DNA of 64,000 nucleotides. Origin: Paenibacillus piri. GTDB taxonomy: Bacteria; Bacillota; Bacilli; Paenibacillales; NBRC-103111. The translations under genes and the position numbers were made by a program. The notes under the pieces were generated by a model. The model was not told the DNA's origin. It saw only the letters and a program-made list of their open reading frames with translations, and did not search any database. Positions 25,827-35,631 of this stretch are shown in pieces. Position 1 is the stretch's first letter; the number at the start of each line of letters is the position of its first letter. The stretch is taken from contig NZ_SMRT01000001.1 of the NCBI RefSeq assembly GCF_004354045.1, positions 310,001-374,000 of the forward strand, read 5' to 3'.

Positions 25827-27071
25827 ATGAATGCAGTATTATTTGTAGGCCACGGCAGCAAGGATGCGGAGGGGAACGAGGAAATTCGCATTTTTGTAAA
25901 GTCTGTGGCTGAAGGGCTGGAAGGCTTGCTGGTGGAAACCTGCTTTCTGGAGTTTGAAGCTCCATCTATTGGGCAAGGAATAGAACAGTGCGTCGAACAA
26001 GGGGCGACACGGATAGCGGTTGTGCCCATTACGTTGTTTTCAGCGGGTCATGCCAAAATACATATTCCGGCCGCAATCGATGAAGCCAGGCTGCGTTATC
26101 CGGCGATTACGTTCACTTACGGCAGGCCGATCGGCGTGCACCAGCAGGTGCTTGAAATTCTCGGCTCAAGATTGGAGACCGTCGGCATGCCGGGCGGTTT
26201 GGCGCCCGATTACGATCCGGGTCCTGAGGATACGGCCGTATTGGTCGTCGGACGTGGCAGCAGCGATGCCGACGCCAACAGCGATTTATATAAAATCTCC
26301 CGCCTGTTTTGGGAGAAAATGAAGGTGAAATGGGTGGAGACGGCCTTTATTGGGGTAACGGCCCCTTTAATGGAGGAAGGCGTGGAGCGATGTTTGAAGC
26401 TGGGAGCGCGCAATGTTATTATTTTGCCTTATTTTTTGTTTACCGGCGTTCTGATCAAAAGGATGGAGGCGATGCTGGAGCAGTTCGCGGAGCGTTATCC
26501 TGGGAACCGGTTCTCCCTGGCCGACTACTTCGGTTTCCATCCAAGATTGAAACACATTTTGCAGGAGCGTGCACTTGAAGCGATTCAAGGCGATGCCAAA
26601 ATGAACTGCGATATGTGCCAATACCGTTTGGCGGCAATGGAACATATCGACCACCATCATCATCACGATGACGACCATCACCATGGTCACAGTCACAGTC
26701 ACGATCATGAGCATGGTCACGATCATGAGCACAAACACGAACACGAGCATGGTCATGTACATGAGCATGGCTACAGTCACAATCATGAACAGGGTCACGA
26801 TCACGGTCACAGTCACAATCACAATCATGAACAGGATCACGAGCATAGCCACAGTCATGATCATGAGCATGTTCACGAGCATAGCCACAGTCATCAGCAT
26901 CATCATCATGATCATGATCATGATGATAGTCACGATCATGACCACAACCAGGCTCATCATGACGAAACACATGCGAATCTTTGTGTTACGGATAAGGACG
27001 AACGGCAGCAAGACGCGGATAGACGAGCGGAACCGACGGCAAGCGGCAGCACAGCTGCCGCATCCAAGTGA
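25827..27071 (+). CDS. cbiX: Sirohydrochlorin cobaltochelatase, long form, with histidine-rich tail
   Basis: A 414-residue enzyme that inserts cobalt into sirohydrochlorin, the early cobalt step of the anaerobic pathway. There are two tandem CbiX half-domains (about 1-125, starting AVLFVGHGSKDAEGNEEI, and 135-255, with VLVVGRGSSDADANSDL). M259-N-C261-D-M-C264 is the MxCxxC motif known to bind an iron-sulfur cluster in B. megaterium CbiX-L. About 110 residues from 277 on are His/Asp/Glu-rich and probably store or chelate cobalt or nickel. ATG 25827 fits the GGAGG spacing better than ATG 25821. Its TGA stop begins repeat copy 2. Confidence 0.93.
   Translation: MNAVLFVGHGSKDAEGNEEIRIFVKSVAEGLEGLLVETCFLEFEAPSIGQGIEQCVEQGATRIAVVPITLFSAGHAKIHIPAAIDEARLRYPAITFTYGRPIGVHQQVLEILGSRLETVGMPGGLAPDYDPGPEDTAVLVVGRGSSDADANSDLYKISRLFWEKMKVKWVETAFIGVTAPLMEEGVERCLKLGARNVIILPYFLFTGVLIKRMEAMLEQFAERYPGNRFSLADYFGFHPRLKHILQERALEAIQGDAKMNCDMCQYRLAAMEHIDHHHHHDDDHHHGHSHSHDHEHGHDHEHKHEHEHGHVHEHGYSHNHEQGHDHGHSHNHNHEQDHEHSHSHDHEHVHEHSHSHQHHHHDHDHDDSHDHDHNQAHHDETHANLCVTDKDERQQDADRRAEPTASGSTAAASK
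26650..26965 (+). repeat. Low-complexity CAC/CAT-rich coding tract
   Basis: Irregular repeats of CATGAGCATGGTCACGATCA-type hexamer to nonamer units encode the His-rich tail of CbiX. Units vary and are in frame, so this is a metal-binding tail, not a CRISPR array or satellite. Confidence 0.85.
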
Positions 27072-27178
27072 ACTCGTTCAGCTTTGCTGAACATCGGGGA
27101 ATCAGATAGGGACTCTACCCCACCTGATTCAAGGCCTACCTTAGAGGGAGTCTTAACCCGATAAAGTCGTAATCGGAT
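27067..27178 (+). repeat. Structured 112 bp repeat, copy 2
   Basis: Same architecture as copies 1 and 3, with a 3-base deletion and weaker third hairpin (CCTACC-TTAGA-GGGAG). Hairpin 1 and the ATCGGG/CCCGAT closing segments are unchanged. It begins with the stop TGA of cbiX and ends about 20 bases before the cbiJ ATG, so it lies inside the cobalamin operon between two translated genes. Confidence 0.9.
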
Positions 27179-27197
27179 AAATGAAGGAGGTACATGC

Positions 27198-27971
27198 ATG
27201 ATATTGGTTATGGCCGGAACGAGCGACGCGCGCGAGCTGGCGCTGCGCATTCGTCAAGCGGACTATGAGCTGCTGACGACCGTTGTAACGGACAGCGCTG
27301 CGAGATCGATGGAAGAAGCGGGCTTGCCGGTACTCACCGGGCGGCTGACGGCCGGCGAGATTGCCGGACTGGCGCGGGACAAGGAAGTGCGCGCCATTGT
27401 GGACGCGACGCATCCGTTTGCCGAGGAAGCGTCCAGAAACGCGATGGCTGCCGCCCGGGAAGCGGATGTGCCTTATATCCGTTATGAACGCGGCAGGCAG
27501 TCTTTCGAAGGGCGGCCGCTCCTTACCTTTGCGGACGATTATGAGCAAGCGGCAGAGCTGGCTGCTGCCCGCAAAGGCGTCATTATGCTGACGACGGGCA
27601 GCAAAACGCTGCATATTTTCGCCAAACGATTGCTCGGTTTGCCTGATACCACTTTGGTCGCCCGCATGCTTCCGCGCAAAGATAATATGGAAAAATGCGA
27701 GGAGCTCGGACTGGAGCAAAAAAATATCGTTGCCATGCAGGGTCCTTTTTCCAAGCAGTTGAATAAGGCATTGTACGAGCATTACAAGGTGACGCTGATG
27801 ATTACAAAGGAAAGCGGCAAGGTAGGCGCAGTCGATGAAAAGCTGGAGTCGGCGCTGGAGCTCGGGATCGAGACGATCATCATCGGGCGTCCGTCCGTGG
27901 AGTACGGGCTGCACTTCAGCGATTTCGACAGTGTATTGAATAAATTAAACGAACTGCTGCAGGAGGCGTAA
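27198..27971 (+). CDS. cbiJ: Cobalt-precorrin-6A reductase
   Basis: A 257-residue enzyme that reduces cobalt-precorrin-6A to 6B with NAD(P)H. Family landmarks are MAGTSDARELA at the start, VDATHPFAEEAS, MQGPFSKQLN and TKESGKVGAVDEK. GAAGGAGG is about nine bases before the ATG, directly after repeat copy 2. It ends four bases before cbiC. The final step product feeds CbiET. Confidence 0.9.
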   Translation: MILVMAGTSDARELALRIRQADYELLTTVVTDSAARSMEEAGLPVLTGRLTAGEIAGLARDKEVRAIVDATHPFAEEASRNAMAAAREADVPYIRYERGRQSFEGRPLLTFADDYEQAAELAAARKGVIMLTTGSKTLHIFAKRLLGLPDTTLVARMLPRKDNMEKCEELGLEQKNIVAMQGPFSKQLNKALYEHYKVTLMITKESGKVGAVDEKLESALELGIETIIIGRPSVEYGLHFSDFDSVLNKLNELLQEA

Positions 27972-27974
27972 AAA

Positions 27975-28625
27975 ATGGATTTTGGTACGGAGTTTAAGCC
28001 GCTGACGGTTCAGCCGCAGGAAATTGAGGAAGAAAGCTTCCGAATGATCACGGAGGAGCTTGGCGCGCATTCGTTTACCGAGGAGCAGTATCCGGTCGTG
28101 CAGCGGGTTATCCACGCATCGGCCGACTTTGATCTGGGCCGCAGCCTCTTGTTTCATAAAGATGCCATCCAGGCAGGTATTCGGGCTGTCCGCGCCGGCA
28201 AAACGATCGTCGCCGACGTGCAGATGGTTCAGGTCGGCATCAGCAAGCCGCGTCTTGCCAAATTTGGCGGCGATGTGAAGGTGTACATATCCGATCCGGA
28301 CGTAATGGAGGAAGCGAAGCGGTTGAATACGACCCGCGCCATCATCTCGATCCGCAAAGCGATCCGGGAGGCGGATGGCGGAATCTTTGCAATCGGCAAT
28401 GCGCCGACCGCGCTGCTGGAGCTGATCCGCCTCGTCAAGGAAGGCGAAGCGAAACCGGGCCTCGTGATCGGCGTGCCGGTCGGCTTTGTATCCGCAGCGG
28501 AATCGAAGGAAGAGCTGGCGAAGCTGGACATTCCGTTTATTACGAATATCGGGCGTAAAGGCGGGAGTCCGGTAGCGGTGGCTTCCGTCAATGCGATTTC
28601 CTTGATGGCCGAACGGTTAGGGTAG
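27975..28625 (+). CDS. cbiC: Cobalt-precorrin-8X methylmutase
   Basis: A 216-residue enzyme that moves the methyl group from C11 to C12 to form cobyrinate. It has VIHASADFDLGRSLLF with the key His, DVQMVQVGISK and AIGNAPTALLELI, then GVPVGFVSAAESKEEL, all typical of CbiC/CobH. CAGGAGG lies about nine bases before the ATG, overlapping the end of cbiJ. Length matches the family. Confidence 0.94.
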   Translation: MDFGTEFKPLTVQPQEIEEESFRMITEELGAHSFTEEQYPVVQRVIHASADFDLGRSLLFHKDAIQAGIRAVRAGKTIVADVQMVQVGISKPRLAKFGGDVKVYISDPDVMEEAKRLNTTRAIISIRKAIREADGGIFAIGNAPTALLELIRLVKEGEAKPGLVIGVPVGFVSAAESKEELAKLDIPFITNIGRKGGSPVAVASVNAISLMAERLG

Positions 28626-28631
28626 TTGGCT

Positions 28632-29771
28632 ATGGCAGCGGACAAAGCGAACAAGCCTGTCAACGAAAGCGGGGACGCCAAGCCGCTAAGACACGGCTAT
28701 ACAACCGGTTCCTGCGCAGCTGCAGCCACGAAAGCGGCGCTGACGGCGCTCATTTTGCAGGAGCGGCAAACGCACGCGACGATAACGCTACCGATCGGAC
28801 AAGAGGTTACCTTCGATATTGTGCGCTGCCAATGCTCGAACACGGACGATTACGCCGAGGCGGAAGTGATTAAAGACGGCGGGGACGACCCGGATGCGAC
28901 ACATGGAGCGAGGATCGTATCGCGGGTCAGCTGGCGTGCCGAGCCGGGATTCGAGCTGGACGGGGGCATCGGCGTCGGACGGGTAACGAAGCCCGGGTTG
29001 CCGGTACCGGTCGGACAGGCGGCGATCAACCCGGTTCCCCGAAAAATGATCCGCGAAGCCGCCGAGGCCGTACTGAACCAGTATGAGCCGCAGTGCGGCA
29101 TCCGCGTCGTCATTTCCGTTCCTGACGGCGAAGAAATCGCCAAAAAAACGCTGAACGCGAGACTTGGCATAATAGGAGGAATATCGATCCTCGGCACACG
29201 CGGCATTGTGGTGCCTTTTTCGACTTCCGCCTACAAGGCAAGCGTAGCGCAGGCGATCAAGGTCGCCGTAACATGCGGCTGCCGTCATCTGGTGTTGTCC
29301 ACAGGCGGGCGCAGCGAAAAGTACGGAATGGATATGTACCCCGAATTGCCGGAGGAAGCGTTCATCGAGATGGGCGATTTTGTCGGGTTTGCCCTGCAGC
29401 ATTGCAAAAAACAGGGCGTGCAAAAAGTTACGTTGGTCGGAATGATGGGGAAATTTTCCAAAGTGGCGCAAGGGGTTATGATGGTGCATAACAAAAGCGC
29501 CCCGGTCGACTTCGGCTTTTTGGCGCAGGTTGCGCTCGAAGCGGAGGCATCGCAGGAACAGGCGAACGCTATCCGGGAAGCGAATACGGCTGCGCTCGTA
29601 GGCGATTGGATGCATGAATGGGGCTACGCAGACTTTTTTGAACGGCTGTGCGGCTACTGCTGCGAAGCCGGCCTGCGCGAGACAAGCGGCGGCCTGGAAA
29701 TGGAAACGGTCATCATCTCCATGAAGGGCAATCTGCTGGGGCATGCGGCTCTGGGGGCGCCTTCGGGCTAG
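28632..29771 (+). CDS. cbiD: Cobalt-precorrin-5B C1-methyltransferase
   Basis: A 379-residue enzyme unique to the anaerobic route that methylates C1 of cobalt-precorrin-5B. The signature GYTTGSCAAAATKAA is near the N-terminus, followed by ILGTRGIVVPFSTSAYK and LVLSTGGRSEK. ATG 28632 has AGGG nine bases upstream; TTG 28626 overlaps the cbiC stop closely and is less likely. After its stop comes the longest gap in the operon, about 400 bases. Confidence 0.93.
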   Translation: MAADKANKPVNESGDAKPLRHGYTTGSCAAAATKAALTALILQERQTHATITLPIGQEVTFDIVRCQCSNTDDYAEAEVIKDGGDDPDATHGARIVSRVSWRAEPGFELDGGIGVGRVTKPGLPVPVGQAAINPVPRKMIREAAEAVLNQYEPQCGIRVVISVPDGEEIAKKTLNARLGIIGGISILGTRGIVVPFSTSAYKASVAQAIKVAVTCGCRHLVLSTGGRSEKYGMDMYPELPEEAFIEMGDFVGFALQHCKKQGVQKVTLVGMMGKFSKVAQGVMMVHNKSAPVDFGFLAQVALEAEASQEQANAIREANTAALVGDWMHEWGYADFFERLCGYCCEAGLRETSGGLEMETVIISMKGNLLGHAALGAPSG

Positions 29772-30170
29772 TACGACGATCCGAAAATAACGTTAACAGG
29801 GTACCGTCCAGTCCATCGAGCGGCATCGTTGCTCTTACGGACCCCAGAGCACTTATTAACAGCAAAACGATGATTCTTCCCGAGTATCGGACCGAGGGGA
29901 CGCTTTTTCGCAGCAAATGGTATAAATCGAAGACCGACGCATCGTATAACGTCCCTCCGGAGACTGTCGATTAATAGGGATAAGGTCTTGGAGAGTGGCT
30001 TCAGGGCGAGTTTTTTATTGCCTTGATACCGAAAAGTGTAATCAAATCAAGGCACGTTATTTATGAGCCGTTAATTAGGCAAACGACAGCCGCAAAATAA
30101 AAAGCAATATGCAGCCGGTGCATAACGATACGGATGGTACAGCAATAGCAGCAATGGGGAGGAATGCGGA
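29772..30170. other. Gap between cbiD and cbiET with an inverted repeat
   Basis: 399 bases with no convincing gene; a 34-codon frame (29870-29974) lacks a ribosome site. TGCCTTGAT (30019-30027) and ATCAAGGCA (30046-30054) form a perfect 9-bp inverted repeat without a T-run. A fresh promoter or processing site for the second half of the operon could lie here, but I see no clear promoter boxes. Confidence 0.5.
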
Positions 30171-31550
30171 ATGAATCTACATCGGGAGCAGAGGCGGGCT
30201 CGAAACGGGGGCAGCCCGGTCGGCAGCATGCCGGGGAGCCGGAGCAAGCCGAAAATTATCGGCATCGGAGATAACGGCAAAGACAGCTTGCTGCCGCAGT
30301 ACGTTGACTGGATCATCCAGAGCGACGTGCTGGTCGGCGGGGAGCGGCAGCTGCAATTTTTCCCGGAATACGGCGGGGAACAAGTGGTGGTAAAAGGCGG
30401 ATTAGGCGAGCTGGTCAAGCGGCTGGAGACTGAGGCCGAACAAGGTCGGCAGGCGGTGGTGCTTGCATCCGGCGATCCGTTATTTTATGGAATCGGCGGC
30501 TATTTGAGCTCGAAGCTGGAGATCGAGATATATCCGAATGTAAGCTCGGTCCAGCTGGCTTTTGCACGCATCGGGGAAAGCTGGCAGGACGCCGAGCTGG
30601 TCAGTATTCACGGCCGCAGCATGAAAGGATTGGCGCAGCGGATCGACGGCAAACGGAAGGTGGCGCTTCTTACCGATGAGCATAACCATCCGGCGGCGAT
30701 TGCGGCGTATTTGCTTGCTTTTGGCATGACGGAGTATGAGGCGGTCGTCGCTGAAAATTTGGACGGTGCCGGGGAACGGGTCGGCCGATACGGGCTGGAA
30801 GAGCTTGCAGCGCGGCAAGCGGGAGCTTTCTCCCCGCTGAATGTCGTAATTCTCAGACATAAAGTCGGCGCGGCATCTGCGATCCCGGACTGGCCGCTTG
30901 GCATAGACGACGAGCTGTTTGCGCAGCGCAAGCCGGACAAAGGGCTGATTACGAAAAAAGAAATCCGCGTGCTCAGCCTCGCCCAGCTTGCGCTAAGGCC
31001 GGACAGCATCGTATGGGATATCGGCACATGTACGGGCTCCGTGGCGATCGAAGCCGCGCGGATAGCGCGTCAGGGCGAAGTGTATGCAATCGAAAAGAAC
31101 GAGGCCGATCTGCAAAATTGTATAGATAACATGCATCGCTTCCGCGCCGACATTACCGCGATCCTCGGGCGCGCGCCGCAGGGGCTGGATGCTTTTCCCG
31201 ATCCGCATGCGGTATTTATCGGTGGCAGCGGCGGCGAAATGAAGGAGCTGCTGCATGTTTGCTGCAGCCGTTTGCGTCCCGGCGGGCGGATTGTGCTGAA
31301 TGCGGTGACGATCGAAAATTTGGTCGATGCGAATCGCATCTTTGCCGAGGAGGGGTTCACGACAAGCATTACGCTCGCGCAGCTGTCTCGCAGCAAACCG
31401 ATTCTCGATATGACCCGGTTCGAAGGGCTGAACCCGGTTTATATTATAACGGCGCAGCTTCAAAAGCCCGACGACAGCAGTGTCGGCACCAGCAACGGCA
31501 CCGGCACGACAAAAACAGCAGGGGAAAAGGAGGCTCGTGCAGGTGAGTAA
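30171..31550 (+). CDS. cbiET: Cobalt-precorrin-7 C5-methyltransferase / cobalt-precorrin-6B C15-methyltransferase (decarboxylating) fusion
   Basis: A 459-residue fusion (CobL-like). Residues about 20-225 are CbiE ([30 protein letters not shown]), a precorrin methylase fold. Residues about 255-440 are CbiT ([31 protein letters not shown], the SAM-binding motif, and FIGGSGGEM). Together they methylate C5 and C15 and remove the acetate carboxyl on C12. GGGAGGAAT precedes the ATG. The last residues are a low-complexity Thr/Gly/Lys tail that overlaps the start of cbiL. Confidence 0.92.
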   Translation: MNLHREQRRARNGGSPVGSMPGSRSKPKIIGIGDNGKDSLLPQYVDWIIQSDVLVGGERQLQFFPEYGGEQVVVKGGLGELVKRLETEAEQGRQAVVLASGDPLFYGIGGYLSSKLEIEIYPNVSSVQLAFARIGESWQDAELVSIHGRSMKGLAQRIDGKRKVALLTDEHNHPAAIAAYLLAFGMTEYEAVVAENLDGAGERVGRYGLEELAARQAGAFSPLNVVILRHKVGAASAIPDWPLGIDDELFAQRKPDKGLITKKEIRVLSLAQLALRPDSIVWDIGTCTGSVAIEAARIARQGEVYAIEKNEADLQNCIDNMHRFRADITAILGRAPQGLDAFPDPHAVFIGGSGGEMKELLHVCCSRLRPGGRIVLNAVTIENLVDANRIFAEEGFTTSITLAQLSRSKPILDMTRFEGLNPVYIITAQLQKPDDSSVGTSNGTGTTKTAGEKEARAGE

Positions 31551-32259
31551 TGCAGGCTTGGGCAAATTGTACGGATTGGGCGTCGGTCCCGGCGATCCGG
31601 AGCTGATTACGGTGAAAGCGTTCCGGATCTTAAAGGAATCTCCGGTGATCGCTTACCCGCGCAAAAAGATGGGGGCAAAAAGCTATGCGCTCGCCATTAC
31701 GGAGCTTTATGTCAATACCGAGGAGAAAACGATGGTCGGTCTGACGTTTCCGATGACCCGTGACCGCGAAGCGCTGGAGCTGCAGTGGAGCAAGACGGTT
31801 GCCTCCGTCTGGGAGCATCTTCGCGAGGGCAAAGATGTTGCGTTCGTGACCGAGGGCGATCCGATGATATACAGCACGTTTATTCATTTAATGCGGCTTA
31901 TGAAGGAATGTCATCCTGAAGTCGAAATTCGTTCGATTCCGGGAATTTCATCGGTCAATGCTGCGGCCTCCCGCCTCGGTATTCCGATGGCCGACGGCGA
32001 CGAGCAGATCGCGATCGTCCCGGCGACGGACGATTACGAAACGATGCGTCGCGCGATTGAGACGCATGATTGCATCGTACTGATCAAGGTGGCCAAAGTG
32101 ATCGATTTGATGATTCAAGTGCTGCGGGACCTTGGCCTGACGGACAAAGCGTCGGTACTGACGAAGGTAACTTCGTCCGAGGAAATGATATGGCGCGATA
32201 TTATGGAGCTGCAGGGGCGGGAGCTGGAATATTTGACGTTAATGGTGGTGCGAAAATAA
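31543..32259 (+). CDS. cbiL: Cobalt-factor II/precorrin-2 C20-methyltransferase
   Basis: A 238-residue SAM-dependent methylase that adds the C20 methyl group. It has [32 protein letters not shown] and [16 protein letters not shown]. The start is GTG 31543, nine bases after AAAAGGAGG; GTG 31537 is too close to that site and the open frame to 31480 overlaps cbiET widely. It overlaps the cbiET stop by eight bases, and its own TAA overlaps the cbiF ATG. Confidence 0.92.
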   Translation: MSNAGLGKLYGLGVGPGDPELITVKAFRILKESPVIAYPRKKMGAKSYALAITELYVNTEEKTMVGLTFPMTRDREALELQWSKTVASVWEHLREGKDVAFVTEGDPMIYSTFIHLMRLMKECHPEVEIRSIPGISSVNAAASRLGIPMADGDEQIAIVPATDDYETMRRAIETHDCIVLIKVAKVIDLMIQVLRDLGLTDKASVLTKVTSSEEMIWRDIMELQGRELEYLTLMVVRK

Positions 32260-33035
32260 TGAAAATTTATATTATCGGAGCGGGCCCCGGCGATCCCGAT
32301 TTAATCACGGTCAAAGGGCTGCGCCTGCTGCAGGAAGCCGATGTCGTATTGTACACGGATTCGCTGGTCAACGAGGAGCTGATTGCCAAGGCGAAGCCGG
32401 ATGCGGAAATTTTGAAAAGCGCGGGGATGGATCTCGATGAAATGGTCCGCATTATGGCGGACCGTGTCAAGCAGGGCAAGATGGTGGCCAGGGTGCACAC
32501 GGGCGACCCGGCCGTGTTCGGGGCGATCATGGAGCAGATCGCGCTGCTGAAACAAGAAGGCATCGGCTACGAGATCGTACCCGGCGTCAGCTCGGTTTTC
32601 GCTTCGGCGGCGGCGATAGGCGCGGAGCTGACGATTCCGGAGCTGACGCAGACGCTGATTCTGACGCGGGCCGAAGGCCGGACGCCGGTTCCGGAGCTGG
32701 AGAAGCTGAAAGATTTGGCCGCTCATCACTGCACGATTGCGCTGTTTTTAAGCGCGACGCTGACGAAGAAAGTCGTCGCCGAGCTGACCGAAGCCGGTTG
32801 GAGCGAGGATACGCCGGTTGCCGTCGTTCAGCGCGCAACATGGCCGGATCAGCTCATTGTCCGCACAACGCTCGCCAAACTGGAAACGGATATGAAGGAA
32901 CACGGCATCCGTTCCCACGCGATGATTTTGGCCGGCTGGGCGCTTGATCCCGACATTCACAGCAACGGCGAGTACCGTTCGAAGCTGTACGACAAACAAT
33001 TTACGCATCGCTTCCGCAGAGGAGTGAAGGCATGA
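32259..33035 (+). CDS. cbiF: Cobalt-precorrin-4 C11-methyltransferase
   Basis: A 258-residue precorrin methylase. It starts [20 protein letters not shown] and has ARVHTGDPAVFGAIMEQ, VPGVSSVFASAAAIGAEL and TLILTRAEGRTPVPE, which separates CbiF/CobM from CbiL. The ATG overlaps the cbiL stop (TAATG), so translation is probably coupled. The stop overlaps the cbiG ATG. An upstream frame extension to 32070 lies within cbiL and is rejected. Confidence 0.93.
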   Translation: MKIYIIGAGPGDPDLITVKGLRLLQEADVVLYTDSLVNEELIAKAKPDAEILKSAGMDLDEMVRIMADRVKQGKMVARVHTGDPAVFGAIMEQIALLKQEGIGYEIVPGVSSVFASAAAIGAELTIPELTQTLILTRAEGRTPVPELEKLKDLAAHHCTIALFLSATLTKKVVAELTEAGWSEDTPVAVVQRATWPDQLIVRTTLAKLETDMKEHGIRSHAMILAGWALDPDIHSNGEYRSKLYDKQFTHRFRRGVKA

Positions 33036-34156
33036 TTACATTAAGCGAAGGCGAGATTCCCGTTATTGAGCGGCGCGGCGATTACGCCATTATCGCGATT
33101 ACAAAGCACGGCGTCGAGATGGCCCGCAAGCTGCAGCGCGCATTTTCCCGCTCGGATCTTTATTATATGTCCAAATTTGAGCGGGGGGACGAAACGGCGC
33201 GCGGCATACAGCTGTTTGAAGGCAGCGTCCGGCTGCTGTTCCCCGCACTTTTTCCTGCGTATAAAGGCCTGATCATTATTATTTCGTTAGGCGCGGTCAT
33301 CCGCATGATCGCTCCATTATTGGAAGATAAGAAAAAAGACCCCGGCATTGTCGTCATCGACGACAAAGGGGAGCATGTGATCAGCGTGCTGTCCGGCCAT
33401 CTGGGCGGGGCTAACGAGCTGACCCGCGAGGTGGCGGCGGCGCTCGGCGCCCGTCCGGTCATTACGACGGCTTCCGACGTCCAGGGGACGATTGCCGTCG
33501 ATTTGTTCGGCCGCCGGTTCGGCTGGGAATGGGAGTCCGCGGACAAGCTGACGCCGGTCAGCGCATCCGTCGTCAACGAGGAGCAGGTCGCCGTCGTTCA
33601 GGAATCGGGGGAGACCGGCTGGTGGCTGTACAGCACGCCGCTGCCGGCAAATATCCGCGTCTACGCGACGGTGACGGAAGCGTTGGCGGCACAGCCGAAG
33701 GCGGCGCTGGTCGTAACGCATCGCGTGCTGAGCCCGGGCGAGGAAGCGATCCTCGCCAACGGCGTGCTGTATCGGCCGAAGGTGATCGCGCTCGGCATCG
33801 GCTGCAACCGCGGCACGGCCGCCGAAGAAATCGAGGCGGTCATCGCGGAGACGCTGGCGGAGCTGAAGTTTTCGCCGCGCAGCGTGAAGTCCGTCTGCAC
33901 GATCGATCTGAAGCAGGACGAGGAAGGACTGCTCGCTGTCGTGCAGAAGAACGGCTGGGCGTTCGAAACGTATACGCCCGAGCAATTGAACACCGTGCCG
34001 ATGGACGAGCCTTCGGACACCGTGTATAAATATACCGGCGCGTACGGGGTCAGCGAGCCTGCCGCCAAGCTGTACGCGGGCGTTTCGCAGCTTGCGCTCG
34101 TCAAGAAAAAATCCGGCAACGTGACGATTTCCGTTGCCGTTATCCCTTCGGCATAA
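33032..34156 (+). CDS. cbiG: Cobalt-precorrin-5A hydrolase
   Basis: A 374-residue enzyme that opens the delta-lactone of cobalt-precorrin-5A and releases acetaldehyde. The N-terminal and central parts have GLIIIISLGAVIRMIAPLL and VVIDDKGEHVISVLSGHLGG; the C-terminal domain has ALGIGCNRGTAAEEIEAVI and KYTGAYGVSEPAAKL. This is the usual three-part CbiG layout. AGAGGAG precedes the ATG inside the end of cbiF, with a 4-base overlap. Confidence 0.92.
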   Translation: MITLSEGEIPVIERRGDYAIIAITKHGVEMARKLQRAFSRSDLYYMSKFERGDETARGIQLFEGSVRLLFPALFPAYKGLIIIISLGAVIRMIAPLLEDKKKDPGIVVIDDKGEHVISVLSGHLGGANELTREVAAALGARPVITTASDVQGTIAVDLFGRRFGWEWESADKLTPVSASVVNEEQVAVVQESGETGWWLYSTPLPANIRVYATVTEALAAQPKAALVVTHRVLSPGEEAILANGVLYRPKVIALGIGCNRGTAAEEIEAVIAETLAELKFSPRSVKSVCTIDLKQDEEGLLAVVQKNGWAFETYTPEQLNTVPMDEPSDTVYKYTGAYGVSEPAAKLYAGVSQLALVKKKSGNVTISVAVIPSA

Positions 34157-34210
34157 CGGCGGCTGTCTGCCGGCTAGCCACATCATTGTTCACGAAAGGA
34201 AATCCTACCC

Positions 34211-35626
34211 ATGTCCGTTCGAAAAATCGTTATCGCGGGGACCGGCAGCGGTGTCGGCAAAACAACGCTGACCATCGGTCTGATGGCTGCGCTGAGCGGC
34301 AAAGGCCGCCGGGTACAGGGGTTCAAATGCGGCCCCGATTATATCGACCCGACCTATCATACGGCGGTCACCGGCCGCATCTCGCGCAACCTCGACAGCT
34401 ACATGCTGGCTCATGATACGGTTAAAGAAATATACAACCGGGGAAGCCGCGATGCGGATATTTCCGTCATCGAAGGCGTCATGGGCTTCTATGACGGCAA
34501 AAACCCGAAATCGAACGAGGGCAGCACGGCCGAGATCAGCGTGCTGCTGGAGGCGCCCGTGCTGCTCGTCGTCAATTGCCAGAGCATGGCGCGCAGCGCC
34601 GCCGCGATCGTCAAAGGGTTCCAGGTATTGGAGCCACGTGCCCGAATCGTTGGCGTCATCGCCAACCGATGCGGAAGCGAAGGCCATTTCCGCATCGTGC
34701 GCGACGCCGTCGAGCAGGAATGCGGCATCCCGGTGCTCGGCTACCTGCTGCGCACCAACGACATCCAGATGCCCGAGCGGCATCTGGGGCTCGTCCCCTC
34801 GATTGAGCGCGGAGAACTGCAGCCGTTCTTCGACCGGCTGTCCGCTTTGATCTCCGCTACGATCGATGTAGAGCGCATTTGGGACCTGGCGGTATCGCCG
34901 CCGGTCAGCTTGCCGCCGCAGGCGGAGGACGCCGGGTTGTTCGGCCGGCGTCCCGGTGCAGCGGAAGACGCCGTTACCATCGCGATTGCCAGGGATGCGG
35001 CTTTCAATTTTTATTATCAGGAAAATATCGAGCTGCTGGAGGCATACGGCGCTTCCTGCGTCTTCTTCTCGCCGCTGGCCGGAGAACCGCTCCCCGAGGG
35101 TGCGCACGGCCTCTATATCGGCGGCGGCTTTCCCGAGGAATTCGCCGATCGTCTGTCGGCGGACGAGCCGGTCAAGCAGTCGATTCGCCGCGCGATTGAA
35201 GGCGGTCTTCCGACGCTGGCCGAATGCGGCGGCTTCATGTACCTCACCGAAGCGATCGAGAATACCGCGGGCGAGACGTATTCGATGCTGGGCGTCATTC
35301 CCGGCATCGTACGCATGCAGCCGAAGCTGGCGGCGCTCGGCTATCGCGACGTGACCGGCACCGCAGGCAATTTTGTGCTGGGACCGGACGATCGCGCGAA
35401 GGGCCATGAGTTCCATTATTCGACTTATCATCCGCATCCGGGCACTGCTGCGGCCTATGCCTACGAGACGAAAGGGATGCGCGGCATCAAGCAGGAAGGC
35501 TATCGCAACGGACGGGGCAACCTTGTCGCCGGTTTCACGCATCTTCACTTTGCTTCCGAGCCGGTCTTGGCGCAGCGCTGGGTTGCCGCATGCCGAAACT
35601 ATAAACGCCAGCATAAAGGAGAGTAA
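34211..35626 (+). CDS. cbiA: Cobyrinate a,c-diamide synthase
   Basis: A 471-residue ATP-dependent amidotransferase acting on the a and c carboxylates of cobyrinate. The N-terminal P-loop is GTGSGVGKTTLTIGLM; KCGPDYIDPTYH and VIEGVMGFYDGKN follow. The C-terminal glutaminase domain has GLYIGGGFPEEFA and the nucleophile Cys in LAECGGFMYL, with the catalytic His in HEFHYSTY. AAAGGAAA precedes the ATG. It is the last recognised corrin enzyme here; cbiB, cbiP and loop-assembly genes are not in the window. Confidence 0.94.
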   Translation: MSVRKIVIAGTGSGVGKTTLTIGLMAALSGKGRRVQGFKCGPDYIDPTYHTAVTGRISRNLDSYMLAHDTVKEIYNRGSRDADISVIEGVMGFYDGKNPKSNEGSTAEISVLLEAPVLLVVNCQSMARSAAAIVKGFQVLEPRARIVGVIANRCGSEGHFRIVRDAVEQECGIPVLGYLLRTNDIQMPERHLGLVPSIERGELQPFFDRLSALISATIDVERIWDLAVSPPVSLPPQAEDAGLFGRRPGAAEDAVTIAIARDAAFNFYYQENIELLEAYGASCVFFSPLAGEPLPEGAHGLYIGGGFPEEFADRLSADEPVKQSIRRAIEGGLPTLAECGGFMYLTEAIENTAGETYSMLGVIPGIVRMQPKLAALGYRDVTGTAGNFVLGPDDRAKGHEFHYSTYHPHPGTAAAYAYETKGMRGIKQEGYRNGRGNLVAGFTHLHFASEPVLAQRWVAACRNYKRQHKGE

Positions 35627-35631
35627 AGAAA

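Noticed and set aside
26650..26965. CRISPR-like array of short repeats
   Set aside because: Units are irregular, have no unique spacers and are in frame with cbiX, encoding its His-rich tail.
26367..27011. 214-residue minus-strand Met/Val/Ile-rich protein
   Set aside because: It is the complement of the CAT/CAC tract of cbiX; hydrophobicity comes from ATG/GTG codons opposite His codons, and no ribosome site is present.
34205..35614. 469-residue minus-strand reading frame opposite cbiA
   Set aside because: Exact shadow of cbiA produced by GC-biased third positions; its sequence is Arg/Asp-rich without any fold or ribosome site.
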